In this document: positions 1-8,712 of the stretch, piece by piece
Position numbering within the stretch: the first letter of the stretch is position 1
How the letters are laid out: each line of letters begins with the position of its first letter
Assembly: GCA_023957245.1 (NCBI GenBank)
Contig: JAMLHJ010000005.1
Span: 126,309-190,308, forward strand
DNA from: Chitinophagales bacterium
Lineage (GTDB): Bacteria > Bacteroidota > Bacteroidia > Chitinophagales > JADIYW01
Reading direction: 5' to 3'
Length of the DNA stretch: 64,000 bases
Made by a program: the position numbers and the translations under genes
The notes under the pieces: model-generated
What the model was told of the DNA's origin: nothing
What the model saw: the letters and a program-made list of their open reading frames with translations, nothing else
Databases searched by the model: none

Positions 1-82
1 TTGAATCACAAATACTTTCCTTTTTACATGCTATTGAAAGCACCAGCATCATCGAAAATAGTATAGAAATTTTTTTAATCAT
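1..82 (-). CDS. Lipoprotein, N-terminal fragment (runs off the left edge)
   Basis: Only the first 27 codons lie in the window. They encode a textbook type II signal peptide: MIKK, a hydrophobic stretch, then the lipobox LSIAC at residues 15-19 followed by KK. The mature protein would be lipidated at Cys19. The ATG at 82 lies 2 bp past the stop of the upstream glycosyltransferase, so the two are probably co-transcribed. Function cannot be inferred from the fragment. Confidence 0.75.
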   Translation of the reverse strand, partial: MIKKISILFSMMLVLSIACKKESICDS

Positions 83-84
83 AA

Positions 85-1005
85 TTACATTTTTAATCCT
101 TCAAAATAGGAGGTGTTTAATAGTTTCCAAGTACTGAAATTTACATGATATTTTCCACTAAACAAAAATCTCAAATTCATTCTAAAGAAAAAATAAATCA
201 CATTCCAATATCCGATAAAGCTCTTTTGTTTCATCAAATAATATACCTTATTTCTTGTTGTCAGATGAATATGAAAATTTCCAAACTTAAATTTTGTAAC
301 TGTACCTGACTTAGACTGAGTAAGACCTCCGACTTTGTGATAAAATTTTACAAATGGATAGTATAAAATCTTATGCTCTCCATGCTGGGTTATTCGATAA
401 AAATAATCTGTATCATCAAAATAGGCAAAGTATTTTTCATCCATATATCCAATATCTTCAATGACTTCCCTTTTCATCATCACTAAGCATGTAGGCGCAT
501 AGTCCACATCTATAATTTGATCATATTGTCCTTTGTCTTGCTCTTTTTGTCCTGTATGTGGAGCCATATATCCTCCCTTCACATCCCATTGACAACCAGC
601 GTACCAGATTTTATCCTTTTCACTATCATACATCATTTTGCAAGTGACCAAAGAATGGGCACTCTCTTGCATTGCATTGAGCAATTTTTCAAACAATGTA
701 CTTTCAAATTCAACATCATTATTCAACAACATAACCAATGGAAGTTGAGCTTCCATCGCCATTACCATTCCTTGATTATTGCCAGTAGCAACGCCTACAT
801 TCGTGTCATTTTTCACCACTCTAATTCTTGAGTCAGAATATTGAGCAATTAATTCCAAGGTATTGTCCTGAGAAACATTATCTATGATGTAAAGAATAAA
901 ATCTCGATGCGTCTGAGCCAAAACACTCTCTAAAAATGGAACTATCACTTTCCCACTATTATATGTAATAGTTACTATCCCTATTGTTTGATTTGAGTGG
1001 TTCAT
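85..1005 (-). CDS. Family 2 glycosyltransferase
   Basis: A 306-residue GT-A fold enzyme that probably adds a sugar to a surface glycan using a nucleotide sugar. Visible are the N-terminal IGIVTITYNSG strand and loop, the IDN motif near residue 42, and the metal-binding LNND near residue 97. The central part with FDDTDYFYR resembles rhamnosyltransferase-type GT2 enzymes. I chose the ATG at 1005 (MNHSNQT) because the 11 codons upstream do not look like family sequence. It is followed after 2 bp by a lipoprotein gene. The acceptor and donor are unknown. Confidence 0.85.
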   Translation of the reverse strand: MNHSNQTIGIVTITYNSGKVIVPFLESVLAQTHRDFILYIIDNVSQDNTLELIAQYSDSRIRVVKNDTNVGVATGNNQGMVMAMEAQLPLVMLLNNDVEFESTLFEKLLNAMQESAHSLVTCKMMYDSEKDKIWYAGCQWDVKGGYMAPHTGQKEQDKGQYDQIIDVDYAPTCLVMMKREVIEDIGYMDEKYFAYFDDTDYFYRITQHGEHKILYYPFVKFYHKVGGLTQSKSGTVTKFKFGNFHIHLTTRNKVYYLMKQKSFIGYWNVIYFFFRMNLRFLFSGKYHVNFSTWKLLNTSYFEGLKM

Positions 1006-1065
1006 CTGAACGCCAAAGATACATTTATGAATCGTCAAAAAAATGTTCTTTCTATTATTATAGTT

Positions 1066-1572
1066 CTACTTATTCAAAAAGTAGCTATTTATCCATTGCA
1101 TAACAAGATGCGATTCATATCCTTTTTGAATGGCATATCGATACAATTTTCCTTTCATTGTGAAAATATCTTCTTCCTTCATCATAGCCACTTTACTTTC
1201 CAAAAGTTGATGCAACCTATCGGTATAATTATTCTCATCAATTCCTTCTAGTGAAGACTCAATAATATTTTCATCGATTTGTTTGGCAATCAATGCCGCT
1301 TTAATCTTTTGTTTGCCCCAGTTTTTGATTTTAAACTTACCATTGACAAACAACTGACCATATCTAGATTCAAGGATATATTTATTCTCTTTAAGGAAAT
1401 TAATTGTTTCAGCAAATAAATGTTCAGGAACATTCCAAGATTTCATTTTCTTTATGACATCACTTTCGCAACGTTCCGTATAAGCACAATATCTTTCTAA
1501 CCTACTAATTATCTCTTTCTCGTGTCCTTCTTTAAACTGATATGGCTGCACTTGCTTCTTTAAATGTCCCAT
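1066..1572 (-). CDS. recX: Regulatory protein RecX
   Basis: A 168-residue helical protein matching RecX, which binds and restrains RecA filaments. The evidence is the three-helix repeat pattern: an N-terminal block with RLERYCAYTERCESDV and a central block with RYGQLFVNGKFKIKNWG, where the RY...F...K..KWG-type motif is typical. The C-terminal third (YRYAIQKGYE) is the third repeat. It overlaps the upstream PspC-domain gene by 13 bp, which implies translational coupling. recA itself lies about 34 kb away at 35756, so the two are not an operon here. Confidence 0.85.
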   Translation of the reverse strand: MGHLKKQVQPYQFKEGHEKEIISRLERYCAYTERCESDVIKKMKSWNVPEHLFAETINFLKENKYILESRYGQLFVNGKFKIKNWGKQKIKAALIAKQIDENIIESSLEGIDENNYTDRLHQLLESKVAMMKEEDIFTMKGKLYRYAIQKGYESHLVMQWINSYFLNK

Positions 1573-1802
1573 ACTGGATTTCTTTGAGTTTTGACCATAT
1601 ATCTAAGATTGAGGACAAATGCTAAGGATAGATATATAATCACAGGAGAGCCTAATGCCAAAAAGGATGCATAAACGAAAAATAATCGTACTTTCTTAGA
1701 TGGAATATCTAACTTTCGACCTAAATACGCACAAACTCCATAGATATTGGTTTCTATAAAAGTTCGAGATTTCTCAATAGGTGAATAGTCAAATTTCTTC
1801 AT
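1560..1802 (-). CDS. PspC domain membrane protein
   Basis: An 80-residue protein with the PspC signature: a short soluble start, ETNIYGVCAYLGRKLDIP, then one long membrane segment (LFFVYASFLALGSPVIIYLSLAFVL). PspC-type proteins sit in the inner membrane and are linked to envelope stress in proteobacteria; the role in Bacteroidota is less clear. It overlaps recX by 13 bp. An 8-bp AT-rich hairpin ends immediately before its ATG (see the entry at 1804). Confidence 0.8.
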   Translation of the reverse strand: MKKFDYSPIEKSRTFIETNIYGVCAYLGRKLDIPSKKVRLFFVYASFLALGSPVIIYLSLAFVLNLRYMVKTQRNPVWDI

Positions 1803-1803
1803 A

Positions 1804-1832
1804 TAGCTAATATAATAAAAAGAAATTAGCTA
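1804..1832 (-). promoter_or_regulatory. Hairpin directly upstream of the PspC-domain start codon
   Basis: A perfect 8-bp inverted repeat TAGCTAAT / ATTAGCTA with a 13-nt loop ends one base before the ATG at 1802. It lies in the 45-bp gap between guaB and the PspC-domain gene. There is no T-tract after it, so it is not an obvious terminator. It could limit ribosome access to the start codon or simply be an AT-rich chance palindrome. Confidence 0.35.
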
Positions 1833-1847
1833 ATAAATACAAAAACT

Positions 1848-3332
1848 CTATCTGCTATAATTTGGAGCTTCATGAGTGATAGTCACATCATGAGGATGGC
1901 TCTCTTTTATTCCAGATGCCGTAATTTTTATAAATCTTGCATTCTCTTGAAGTGCAGGAATATCTTTAGCTCCACAATACCCCATTCCTGCTTTTAGACC
2001 GCCAACAAATTGATAAACCACTTCTGATAAAAATCCTTTATAAGGTACTCTTCCGACAATTCCTTCAGGAACCAATTTTTTGATATCATCTTCAACATCT
2101 TGAAAATACCTATCTTTTGAGCCTTCTTGCATCGCTTCTACAGAACCCATACCACGATAAAGCTTATATTTTCTACCTTCAAAAATGATGGTTTTGCCAG
2201 GAGATTCTTCTGTTCCTGCGAATAGCGATCCTGCCATTACTACTGAAGCTCCAGCAGCAAGGGCTTTTACAACATCTCCAGTATATTTGATTCCACCATC
2301 TGCAATCACAGGGATATTTGTTCCTTTTAATGCTTGAGCAACTTCATAAACAGCTGAAAGCTGAGGGACACCGACACCTGCAACAACTCTTGTTGTACAA
2401 ATCGAACCTGGTCCAACACCAACTTTAACTGCATCGACACCTGCTTCTACTAAAGCTAAGGCAGCTTCGCCAGTTGCGATATTTCCTCCAACAACATCTA
2501 ATGTAGGAAATGTCTTTTTTGCTAATCTCACTGCATCTAAAACTCCTTTAGAATGTCCATGAGCAGTATCAATACAAATAAAATCTACACCTACATTGAC
2601 CAATGCTTGTATTCTTTCTATCATATCAGCAGTAACTCCTACTGCTGCTGCTACTCTGAGTCTCCCAAACTCATCTTTACAAGAATTAGGATAATTTTTT
2701 ACTTTCAAAATATCTTTGTAAGTAATCAAGCCCACTAAAGTATTGCTATCATCAACGACAGGAAGTTTTTCAATTTTGTACTCATCTAAAATAAGCTCTG
2801 CTTGTTGAAGAGTTGTGCCCTCTGGAGCAGTAATGATTTGTTCAGAAGTCATAAAATCTTTCACCAAACCACTATGATTTTTACAAAATCTCAAATCTCT
2901 GTTAGTCAAGATTCCTACCAATTTTCGGTTTTCATCTACAACAGGGATTCCTCCAATCTTAAAATTAGCCATTATTTCAACTGCTTCTGCAATTGTCTGA
3001 GAACCTTTTAATGTGATAGGATCTATAATCAATCCGCTTTCAGATCTTTTGACTTTTCTCACCTCTTCGGCTTGGCGTTCAATACTCATATTTTTATGCA
3101 ACACCCCGATTCCACCTTGACGTGCCATAGCCATAGCCATAGCTGACTCAGTCACGGTATCCATAGCTGCTGATAAAATTGGAATATTGACTCGAATATT
3201 CTTAGTTACATTTGAACCTGTATTTGTCTCTCTAGGTAGTACTTCTGAATATTGAGGCACAAGTAAAACGTCATCAAAAGTAACGCCTTCTCCTAAGAAA
3301 TGATTGGAAGAATTAAAAGATAGATTTCCCAT
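1848..3332 (-). CDS. guaB: Inosine-5'-monophosphate dehydrogenase
   Basis: Catalyses IMP + NAD+ to XMP, the first committed step of GMP synthesis. The 494-residue length is normal. Visible: the N-terminal [12 protein letters not shown] signature; two CBS domains at about residues 100-215; the catalytic loop GPGSICTTR with Cys312; the [10 protein letters not shown] phosphate site; and the mobile flap with [11 protein letters not shown] start it at the ATG at 3332 (MGNLSF); a TTG two codons upstream is also in frame. A TACATTTG box ends 4 nt before that ATG, which would leave little or no leader. Confidence 0.97.
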   Translation of the reverse strand: MGNLSFNSSNHFLGEGVTFDDVLLVPQYSEVLPRETNTGSNVTKNIRVNIPILSAAMDTVTESAMAMAMARQGGIGVLHKNMSIERQAEEVRKVKRSESGLIIDPITLKGSQTIAEAVEIMANFKIGGIPVVDENRKLVGILTNRDLRFCKNHSGLVKDFMTSEQIITAPEGTTLQQAELILDEYKIEKLPVVDDSNTLVGLITYKDILKVKNYPNSCKDEFGRLRVAAAVGVTADMIERIQALVNVGVDFICIDTAHGHSKGVLDAVRLAKKTFPTLDVVGGNIATGEAALALVEAGVDAVKVGVGPGSICTTRVVAGVGVPQLSAVYEVAQALKGTNIPVIADGGIKYTGDVVKALAAGASVVMAGSLFAGTEESPGKTIIFEGRKYKLYRGMGSVEAMQEGSKDRYFQDVEDDIKKLVPEGIVGRVPYKGFLSEVVYQFVGGLKAGMGYCGAKDIPALQENARFIKITASGIKESHPHDVTITHEAPNYSR

Positions 3333-3492
3333 GTGCAAATGTACAAAATTGACTTGATACTTATAAATAGATGTTTTGTTAATTTTTGTTTACGCCTCCT
3401 TTTGTCCTTGAAAAACTATCATGATATTATTTTTCATTTGTTTCAGCGAATCATAGTTTTATTTGTATTTTTAAAATTCAACATCAAATCAA

Positions 3493-4179
3493 ATGCAAAA
3501 AATCTCACTTCCACTATCCGAAAGGACTTTAACTTTGGAATATTATTCTGGAGGAGAAGGGCAAAAACCTGCTGTAATCTTTTTTCATGACATTATGGGA
3601 ATTGTACCTGCTCTAAGAAAAACAGCAGAAGCACTCTCAAAAATCGGTGTTCATGTATTTTTACCAGATTTATATACTGATGGCGGTGCAAAATATTGTA
3701 TTCGCTCACTATTTTCTTCTGTTTTTAGAAATAATGAACCTGATAACAATCCATTTTTAGATGAAGTACATGAGATTATTACTGCTATCAATCAAAGAGA
3801 AGATGTCGAAAGTAATAATTTGGGAATAGTTGGACAATGCCTGACTGGGGGATTTGTGCTACATGCAGCGATACGTGATGAGGTAAAAGCACCTATTATT
3901 TTTCACCATTCATTTGGCTGGAAAGGAAGCGGTATTCCTAGTAGTTGTTCTGCACAAATAGAAAAGCAACTTCAAGGACACTTTTGCAATATTGACCCTA
4001 TGTGTCCAGATACAAGAGTCAAAAAGTTAAAAGAAGAAATAGGTTTGCAATTAGAAGATTATTGGTACAATCTCCCTCACGGAATACCCCATTTCTTTTT
4101 CAATACAGACCAAGGGAGAGATGCTTTCGAAAGAATGTTAGCATTTATCAAACTCAACTTATTACAAGAAATAGAATAA
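3493..4179 (+). CDS. Dienelactone hydrolase family protein
   Basis: A 228-residue alpha/beta hydrolase with the cysteine nucleophile typical of the dienelactone hydrolase family: GQCLTGG with Cys116, a likely Asp168 in NIDPMCPD, and His200 in HGIPHFFF. DLH-type enzymes hydrolyse lactones and esters; the substrate here is unknown. It is transcribed divergently from guaB across a 160-bp gap. It is followed by a 570-bp repeat-rich non-coding block. Confidence 0.85.
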   Translation: MQKISLPLSERTLTLEYYSGGEGQKPAVIFFHDIMGIVPALRKTAEALSKIGVHVFLPDLYTDGGAKYCIRSLFSSVFRNNEPDNNPFLDEVHEIITAINQREDVESNNLGIVGQCLTGGFVLHAAIRDEVKAPIIFHHSFGWKGSGIPSSCSAQIEKQLQGHFCNIDPMCPDTRVKKLKEEIGLQLEDYWYNLPHGIPHFFFNTDQGRDAFERMLAFIKLNLLQEIE

Positions 4180-4747
4180 CTAAGACTCCTTGTAATTCAA
4201 TGTCGTTTAGTTATGTATTTTAATGAATCTTAGGATGCTTATCAGCAAGTCAAAAAAATCATAGCGAGGAACGAAGCAATTTATATATGACTTCAATATT
4301 TCCTCTTCATACTTTTCTTTAGAAGAAAAAGTATGCAAAAGAATCGCACCGGATTTTTCGCTGACCCACTAAATACTTGAAAGCTATTTCTTCAAAACTC
4401 GACTTCGTCTCAAACAGTTGAAGAAATTACGCTTTCTTCGTATAGTGGGTGCCCAGCATCAAAATCTATAGTGCAGGACGCATACGCAACGTGTAATTCT
4501 ATCTATATAACTTCCCTGAATTGATTTCAGGGTCGTCTCTTTGGCTACATTGTTCTATGGATGCTTTGCAAGCCCTGCATGACAATACCGCTGTCATTCT
4601 GAAAGAATCTCATAGCGAAGTAATATTATTTAGAGATGCTTAACAACATGACATTTTACTATAAAAAACGAACTATTTCGTGTCATTTTGTAAGAATCTA
4701 AGCCAAACCAATTCTTAACTAAACGACATTACCTTGTAATTACTGAT
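4180..4747. repeat. Repeat-rich intergenic block with nested inverted repeats
   Basis: No gene is visible in this 568-bp gap. It is bounded by a 15-bp perfect inverted repeat: AATGTCGTTTAGTTA at 4199-4213 and its complement at 4716-4730. Inside are a hairpin around 4308-4334 (ATACTTTTCTT / AAGAAAAAGTAT) and a large imperfect palindrome at 4364-4450. Also present are two copies of GATGCTTA-CA-CA-G-C (4235 and 4635 regions) and two copies of TGTCATT-TG-AAGAATCT (4591 and 4681 regions). The pieces resemble intergenic repeats I recall from other Bacteroidota genomes; that recollection is not a search result. Confidence 0.6.
4364..4450. repeat. Large imperfect palindrome (cruciform or stem-loop)
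   Basis: The outer arms are ACCCACTA (4364-4371) and TAGTGGGT (4443-4450). Further in are GAAAGC (4379-4384) with GCTTTC (4431-4436), and ATTTCTTCAA (4386-4395) with TTGAAGAAAT (4418-4427). The apical part holds a small GAC-TTC-GTC hairpin. The pairing gives an 87-nt stem-loop with one internal bulge region. It could be a REP-like or MITE-like unit, or a folded RNA. It is not followed by a T-tract on either strand. Confidence 0.6.
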
Positions 4748-6001
4748 TTATGTGATGCTAAAAAATAAATATGCGACCATTATTGCCATCAGCATACCAA
4801 TAAAATCTGCAAACAAGCCTATTCCTGCTGCATATCTTGTATTTTTGATACTCACAGAACCAAAATATAGTGCCAAAATATAAAAGGTAGTATCTGTTGC
4901 ACCATTCATAATACAAGCCAATCTGCCTGCAAATGAATCTGCTCCAAATTCATTCATCACATCTACCATTAAACCTCTAGCACCACTGCCACTAAATGGT
5001 TTCATCAAAGCAACTGGAAGCGCATCTGTAAATGTAGTATCCATTCCCAACCATGCAATTGTTTTGGATATTCCTAAAGTCAATAAATCCATTGTTCCTG
5101 AACTTCTCAGCAATCCAATACCTACTAACATGGCCACCAAATAAGGTATAATTGTGATAGATACTTGAAATCCTTCTTTGGCTCCTTCAATAAAAGTTTC
5201 ATAGACATTAACTTTTCTGAAAAATGCAAGAGCAATAAATGAAACCACAATACTCAGAATAATCAAATTGCCAAACAAGTCAATGACTTTACTGATTTCA
5301 TTCTCAGGTAAAGAATGAACAAGCCATGCTAATCCAGATATTCCACCTATAATTGCGACAAAATATGCAATCAGTACTTTGTCAAAAAGATTAATTTTCT
5401 GAATAATAGCCAATGTAAGTATTGCTATTACCAAAGAGCCATAAGTAGCAATAATCAATGGAAGAAATATGTCCGTTGGATTGGCTGCACCTGCTTGTGT
5501 CCGAAACGCCATAATACTTACTGGAATAATAGTCAAGCCAGCAGTATTGATAGTCAAAAACATCAACATGGCATTACTCGCTTTTTCCTTGTGAGGATTG
5601 AGTTCTTGCAGTTCTTTCATGGCTTTCAAACCTAATGGTGTTGCTGCATTGTCCAAACCCAACATATTGGCACTGAAATTCATCAAAATACTTCCCATTG
5701 CAGGATGTTCTTTTGGAATTTCGGGAAATAATCTTGAAAAAAATGGTCCTACAATCTTTGACATCAATCTTATCGCTCCTCCAGCTTCTCCAACCTTCAT
5801 CAAACCCAACCATAAAGTCATTACTCCTGTTAGTCCTAAAGATATTTCAAATGCAGTCTTAGACATATCAAATGTACTATTGACCATATCGGGAATCACC
5901 ACTGTATTACCTAAAAACAGTTGAGCGATGGCGACTATAAAAGAAACCAGAAAAAATAAGACCCAGAGATAATTCAATACCATAAGAATAAAAGTAATCA
6001 T
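4748..6001 (-). CDS. SpmA/SpmB-like nucleoside recognition (Gate) domain membrane protein
   Basis: A 417-residue polytopic membrane protein formed by two Gate-type halves. The N-terminal half carries FSANMLGLDNAATPLG and NAMLMFLTINTAGLT, as in SpmA. The C-terminal half carries GFQVSITIIPYLVAMLVGIG, MKPFSGSGARG and MNGATDTTFY, as in SpmB. In Bacillus these are separate spore maturation proteins; fused forms are common in non-sporulating bacteria, where the substrate is unknown. It probably transports or gates a small molecule. It stands alone between the repeat block and a divergent gene at 6172. Confidence 0.8.
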   Translation of the reverse strand: MITFILMVLNYLWVLFFLVSFIVAIAQLFLGNTVVIPDMVNSTFDMSKTAFEISLGLTGVMTLWLGLMKVGEAGGAIRLMSKIVGPFFSRLFPEIPKEHPAMGSILMNFSANMLGLDNAATPLGLKAMKELQELNPHKEKASNAMLMFLTINTAGLTIIPVSIMAFRTQAGAANPTDIFLPLIIATYGSLVIAILTLAIIQKINLFDKVLIAYFVAIIGGISGLAWLVHSLPENEISKVIDLFGNLIILSIVVSFIALAFFRKVNVYETFIEGAKEGFQVSITIIPYLVAMLVGIGLLRSSGTMDLLTLGISKTIAWLGMDTTFTDALPVALMKPFSGSGARGLMVDVMNEFGADSFAGRLACIMNGATDTTFYILALYFGSVSIKNTRYAAGIGLFADFIGMLMAIMVAYLFFSIT

Positions 6002-6171
6002 TCATTGGCTTTTTTATGCAAGTCTTCACTATAAAATCTCAAAGTGATAAATAATATTTTTTGTCGATAAAATCCACTTATAAATCATTAACTCTTTATC
6101 GTTATTTTTAGATATGACGATTCAAGTTTGAAAAAAAACACGCATATTTATTATCAAATACTATTGTGCTT

Positions 6172-7062
6172 ATGTCTGTGTGGGAAAATATTATAAATCA
6201 TTTAGTGAATGTTCAAAATGGGAATATGGAAGCGATTCACACGCTCATGTACGAATATGGACCATTGTTATTTTTGGCATTTATCGCTTTAGTGATTGGG
6301 AAACTTTTTTGGGGAAAAATAAGATTTCATTGGTTTAACTTTTACAAAAACAAGGGCATCTCCAACGCTTGGTCTGAATTGTTAAGTAAAAACAGTCATT
6401 ATCAATTTATTCAATCTTGGAAGAACTATTTTGCAGATAAAACCAATAGAGTTTATTTTATTACTTCTGCTCTTGTCTGTATAGTTGCTTTTGTCCTCAG
6501 TGCTAAATTGATGGCATTTAACGCAGGTGCTCCTGGCAAAATCCTGAATGATCCTATTATGAATTTACTTCCCGTGACAGATTGGTCTAAAGAAATTTTT
6601 ATCATTGAATATATAGCAGTGATTTTAACCTTGTTTAATGTCAGTGAACATCCTCAACGGCTCATTAATGGTCTTTGGGGTGCAACTATTTTACAATTAG
6701 TTCGCTGTTGTTCATTTATTGCTATACGCTTATCTCCTCCTGGAGATATGATATTTTTGGTTGATCCATTTGTGCAGTTTTTTTATGGAGAATCCGTACA
6801 AGTTTCAAATGATTTGTTCTTTTCAGGTCATGTATCTTTAGTCGTTTTATTCTTCTTTTTAGCTCATAACAAATACATCAAAATATATCTTTTCTTTGCA
6901 GCTATTACAGTAGCAACATTATTAGTGTGGCAACATGTCCATTATTCTTATGATGTCTTATTTGCACCGATTGCCAGCTATTGTATATACAAGTTAGTAG
7001 TTGAAAAAGATTGGAGTAGCCAAATCAAAAGAAGATATAGAGAATATATAGAATTGAATTAA
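6172..7062 (+). CDS. PAP2_C (sphingomyelin synthase-like) phosphatase/transferase membrane protein
   Basis: A 296-residue protein with about six membrane segments. The C-terminal half shows a lipid phosphatase/transferase triad: FFSGHVSLVV, where SGH supplies one His, and later QHVHYSYDVL, with His and Asp in HYSYD. That spacing matches the PAP2_C group, which includes sphingomyelin and ceramide phosphoethanolamine synthases. It may transfer or remove a lipid headgroup phosphate. I start it at the ATG at 6172 rather than a GTG two codons upstream. Two genes downstream is a fatty acid hydroxylase, which fits a lipid-modifying neighbourhood. Confidence 0.7.
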   Translation: MSVWENIINHLVNVQNGNMEAIHTLMYEYGPLLFLAFIALVIGKLFWGKIRFHWFNFYKNKGISNAWSELLSKNSHYQFIQSWKNYFADKTNRVYFITSALVCIVAFVLSAKLMAFNAGAPGKILNDPIMNLLPVTDWSKEIFIIEYIAVILTLFNVSEHPQRLINGLWGATILQLVRCCSFIAIRLSPPGDMIFLVDPFVQFFYGESVQVSNDLFFSGHVSLVVLFFFLAHNKYIKIYLFFAAITVATLLVWQHVHYSYDVLFAPIASYCIYKLVVEKDWSSQIKRRYREYIELN

Positions 7063-7102
7063 GCAAAGCATATTTTCAAAAAATCATTCTTATATTCGTA
7101 TT

Positions 7103-7426
7103 GTGGAAATTAAAGGAATTACAGATTCGCCAATCTATCAAAGACTGCAACGTGTGATGCCTAATAAATATCTTGTTGTACTTACAGGATATTTACTCTA
7201 TATGATTTTTTTCGATTCCAACGATTTCAGATCTCAATATCATCTTTGGAAAGAAGTAAAAAATTTGAGAAATGAGAAGCTCAGCTTAGAAGCCTCATTA
7301 CAAGAAGTAAAACTCAAAAAATCTCAGCTTTTTTCTGATAAGAAGAAATTAGAAAAGTTTGCTAGAGAAGAATATTCAATGAAAAAAGATGATGAAACTC
7401 TTTTTGTAGTTGTTGAGCAACCATAA
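7103..7426 (+). CDS. FtsB/DivIC-family septum formation initiator
   Basis: A 107-residue bitopic protein: a membrane segment at about residues 23-38 (KYLVVLTGYLLYMIFFD), then a coiled coil (WKEVKNLRNEKLSLEASLQ), then the end motif KFAREEYSMKKDDETLFVV that is diagnostic of the family. It would take part in the divisome linking FtsL and FtsQ. The only suitable start is a GTG at 7103. It sits 40 bp after the PAP2_C gene and 30 bp before the hydroxylase, so they are likely co-transcribed. Confidence 0.85.
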   Translation: MEIKGITDSPIYQRLQRVMPNKYLVVLTGYLLYMIFFDSNDFRSQYHLWKEVKNLRNEKLSLEASLQEVKLKKSQLFSDKKKLEKFAREEYSMKKDDETLFVVVEQP

Positions 7427-7456
7427 TCAAATTTTAAAAGTCCAGAATTTTATATT

Positions 7457-8698
7457 ATGGATTTAATTGTTTTATCTATACCGATATTTTTCCTTTTGAT
7501 AGGAATAGAATTATTGTATCAGGTCATTAAAAAGAAGAAAATTTATAGACTCAATGATATGATTTCCAATATTAATTGTGGAATCGCTCAACAGATAACT
7601 AATATTTTCAGTAAATCTTTGCTCCTAGTCACTTATTATTGGGTGTATGAAAATTTAAGAGTTTTTACAATAAAAGACACTTGGGTTTCACTTGTTATAT
7701 TGTTATTAGCGATAGATTTTTTATACTATTTTTTTCATCGGTATGCACATGAAATCGCTCTATTCTGGGGTTCACATGCAGTACATCACCAAAGTGAAGA
7801 TTATAATTTTTCAGTGGCACTCAGGCAATCTTCACTTCAGACATTTGTCTCAGCGTGGTTTTATTTGCCATTAGCCTTTTTGGGATTTAGTTTCAAATCT
7901 TTTCTAACTGTAGCAACAATACAGACATTATATCAGTTTTGGATACATACTGAGATGATTCACAAACTCCCTAAATTTATTGAGTTTATTTTTAATACAC
8001 CATCTCATCATAGAGTTCATCACTCTAGCAATCCAAAATATATTGATAAAAATCACGGAGGCACATTTATTATTTGGGATAGAATCTTTGGAACATTTAA
8101 AGAGGAAGAAGACGCTATTGACTATGGTGTAACCAAACCTGTCAACTCATGGAATATTTTGTGGGTCAATTTTGAATATTATAAATGGTTGGGAGCATTA
8201 TTTTTCCAAGCAAAAGGTTGGGACAAACTACGCGTACTTTACAAAAAAACGGGATGGAGACCTGAATATTTAGGAGGGCCGTTGTTGCCAGAAAATCGCC
8301 AAATAGGCTATCAAAAATATGACATTCAAGTGGATGGGAAAATGAAGATTTATTCAACAATACTATTTGTATTGACTTTGCTTTCTGTAGGTGGATTTTT
8401 ATTCATTTCTCCTCAATTGAAAATATTTCACAATTTAATTTACGTTATTTTAATACTGTGGACAATATTAAACATAGGAGCAATTATTGAATCAAAAACA
8501 TGGTCAGGTTGGAGCGAATTGATAAGAGTATCAATTAGTTGTATAATTTTAATATATCTATTTTTCGACTATGAATTGTGGATAAAAATCCTAATTTCAA
8601 TTTTGTCATTTGCCAACTTTATGATTTATTTAACTTTCTATTATGCAAATCAAAGGTCAAAAAGTTCTATTTTAGCAAAAATAAATTCTGGAAATTAA
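7457..8698 (+). CDS. Sterol desaturase / fatty acid hydroxylase superfamily protein
   Basis: A 413-residue integral membrane di-iron oxygenase. The histidine boxes are clear: HRYAH at residues 94-98, HAVHH at 107-111 and HHRVHH at about 189-195. It begins with membrane helices and ends in a four-helix hydrophobic tail (about residues 300-400) that resembles the extension seen in alkylglycerol monooxygenase (TMEM195)-type members. It probably hydroxylates or desaturates a membrane lipid. Its exact substrate cannot be told. Confidence 0.85.
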   Translation: MDLIVLSIPIFFLLIGIELLYQVIKKKKIYRLNDMISNINCGIAQQITNIFSKSLLLVTYYWVYENLRVFTIKDTWVSLVILLLAIDFLYYFFHRYAHEIALFWGSHAVHHQSEDYNFSVALRQSSLQTFVSAWFYLPLAFLGFSFKSFLTVATIQTLYQFWIHTEMIHKLPKFIEFIFNTPSHHRVHHSSNPKYIDKNHGGTFIIWDRIFGTFKEEEDAIDYGVTKPVNSWNILWVNFEYYKWLGALFFQAKGWDKLRVLYKKTGWRPEYLGGPLLPENRQIGYQKYDIQVDGKMKIYSTILFVLTLLSVGGFLFISPQLKIFHNLIYVILILWTILNIGAIIESKTWSGWSELIRVSISCIILIYLFFDYELWIKILISILSFANFMIYLTFYYANQRSKSSILAKINSGN

Positions 8699-8712
8699 TA
8701 AAAGGCCACGTT

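Noticed and set aside
517-831. Plus-strand open frame inside the first glycosyltransferase gene
   Set aside because: It is antisense to a clear GT2 gene, has no family-like motif and no promoter.
8578-8712. N-terminal extension of the M23 peptidase
   Set aside because: It overlaps the hydroxylase gene by 121 bp and would place about 45 charged and aromatic residues before a clean membrane anchor.
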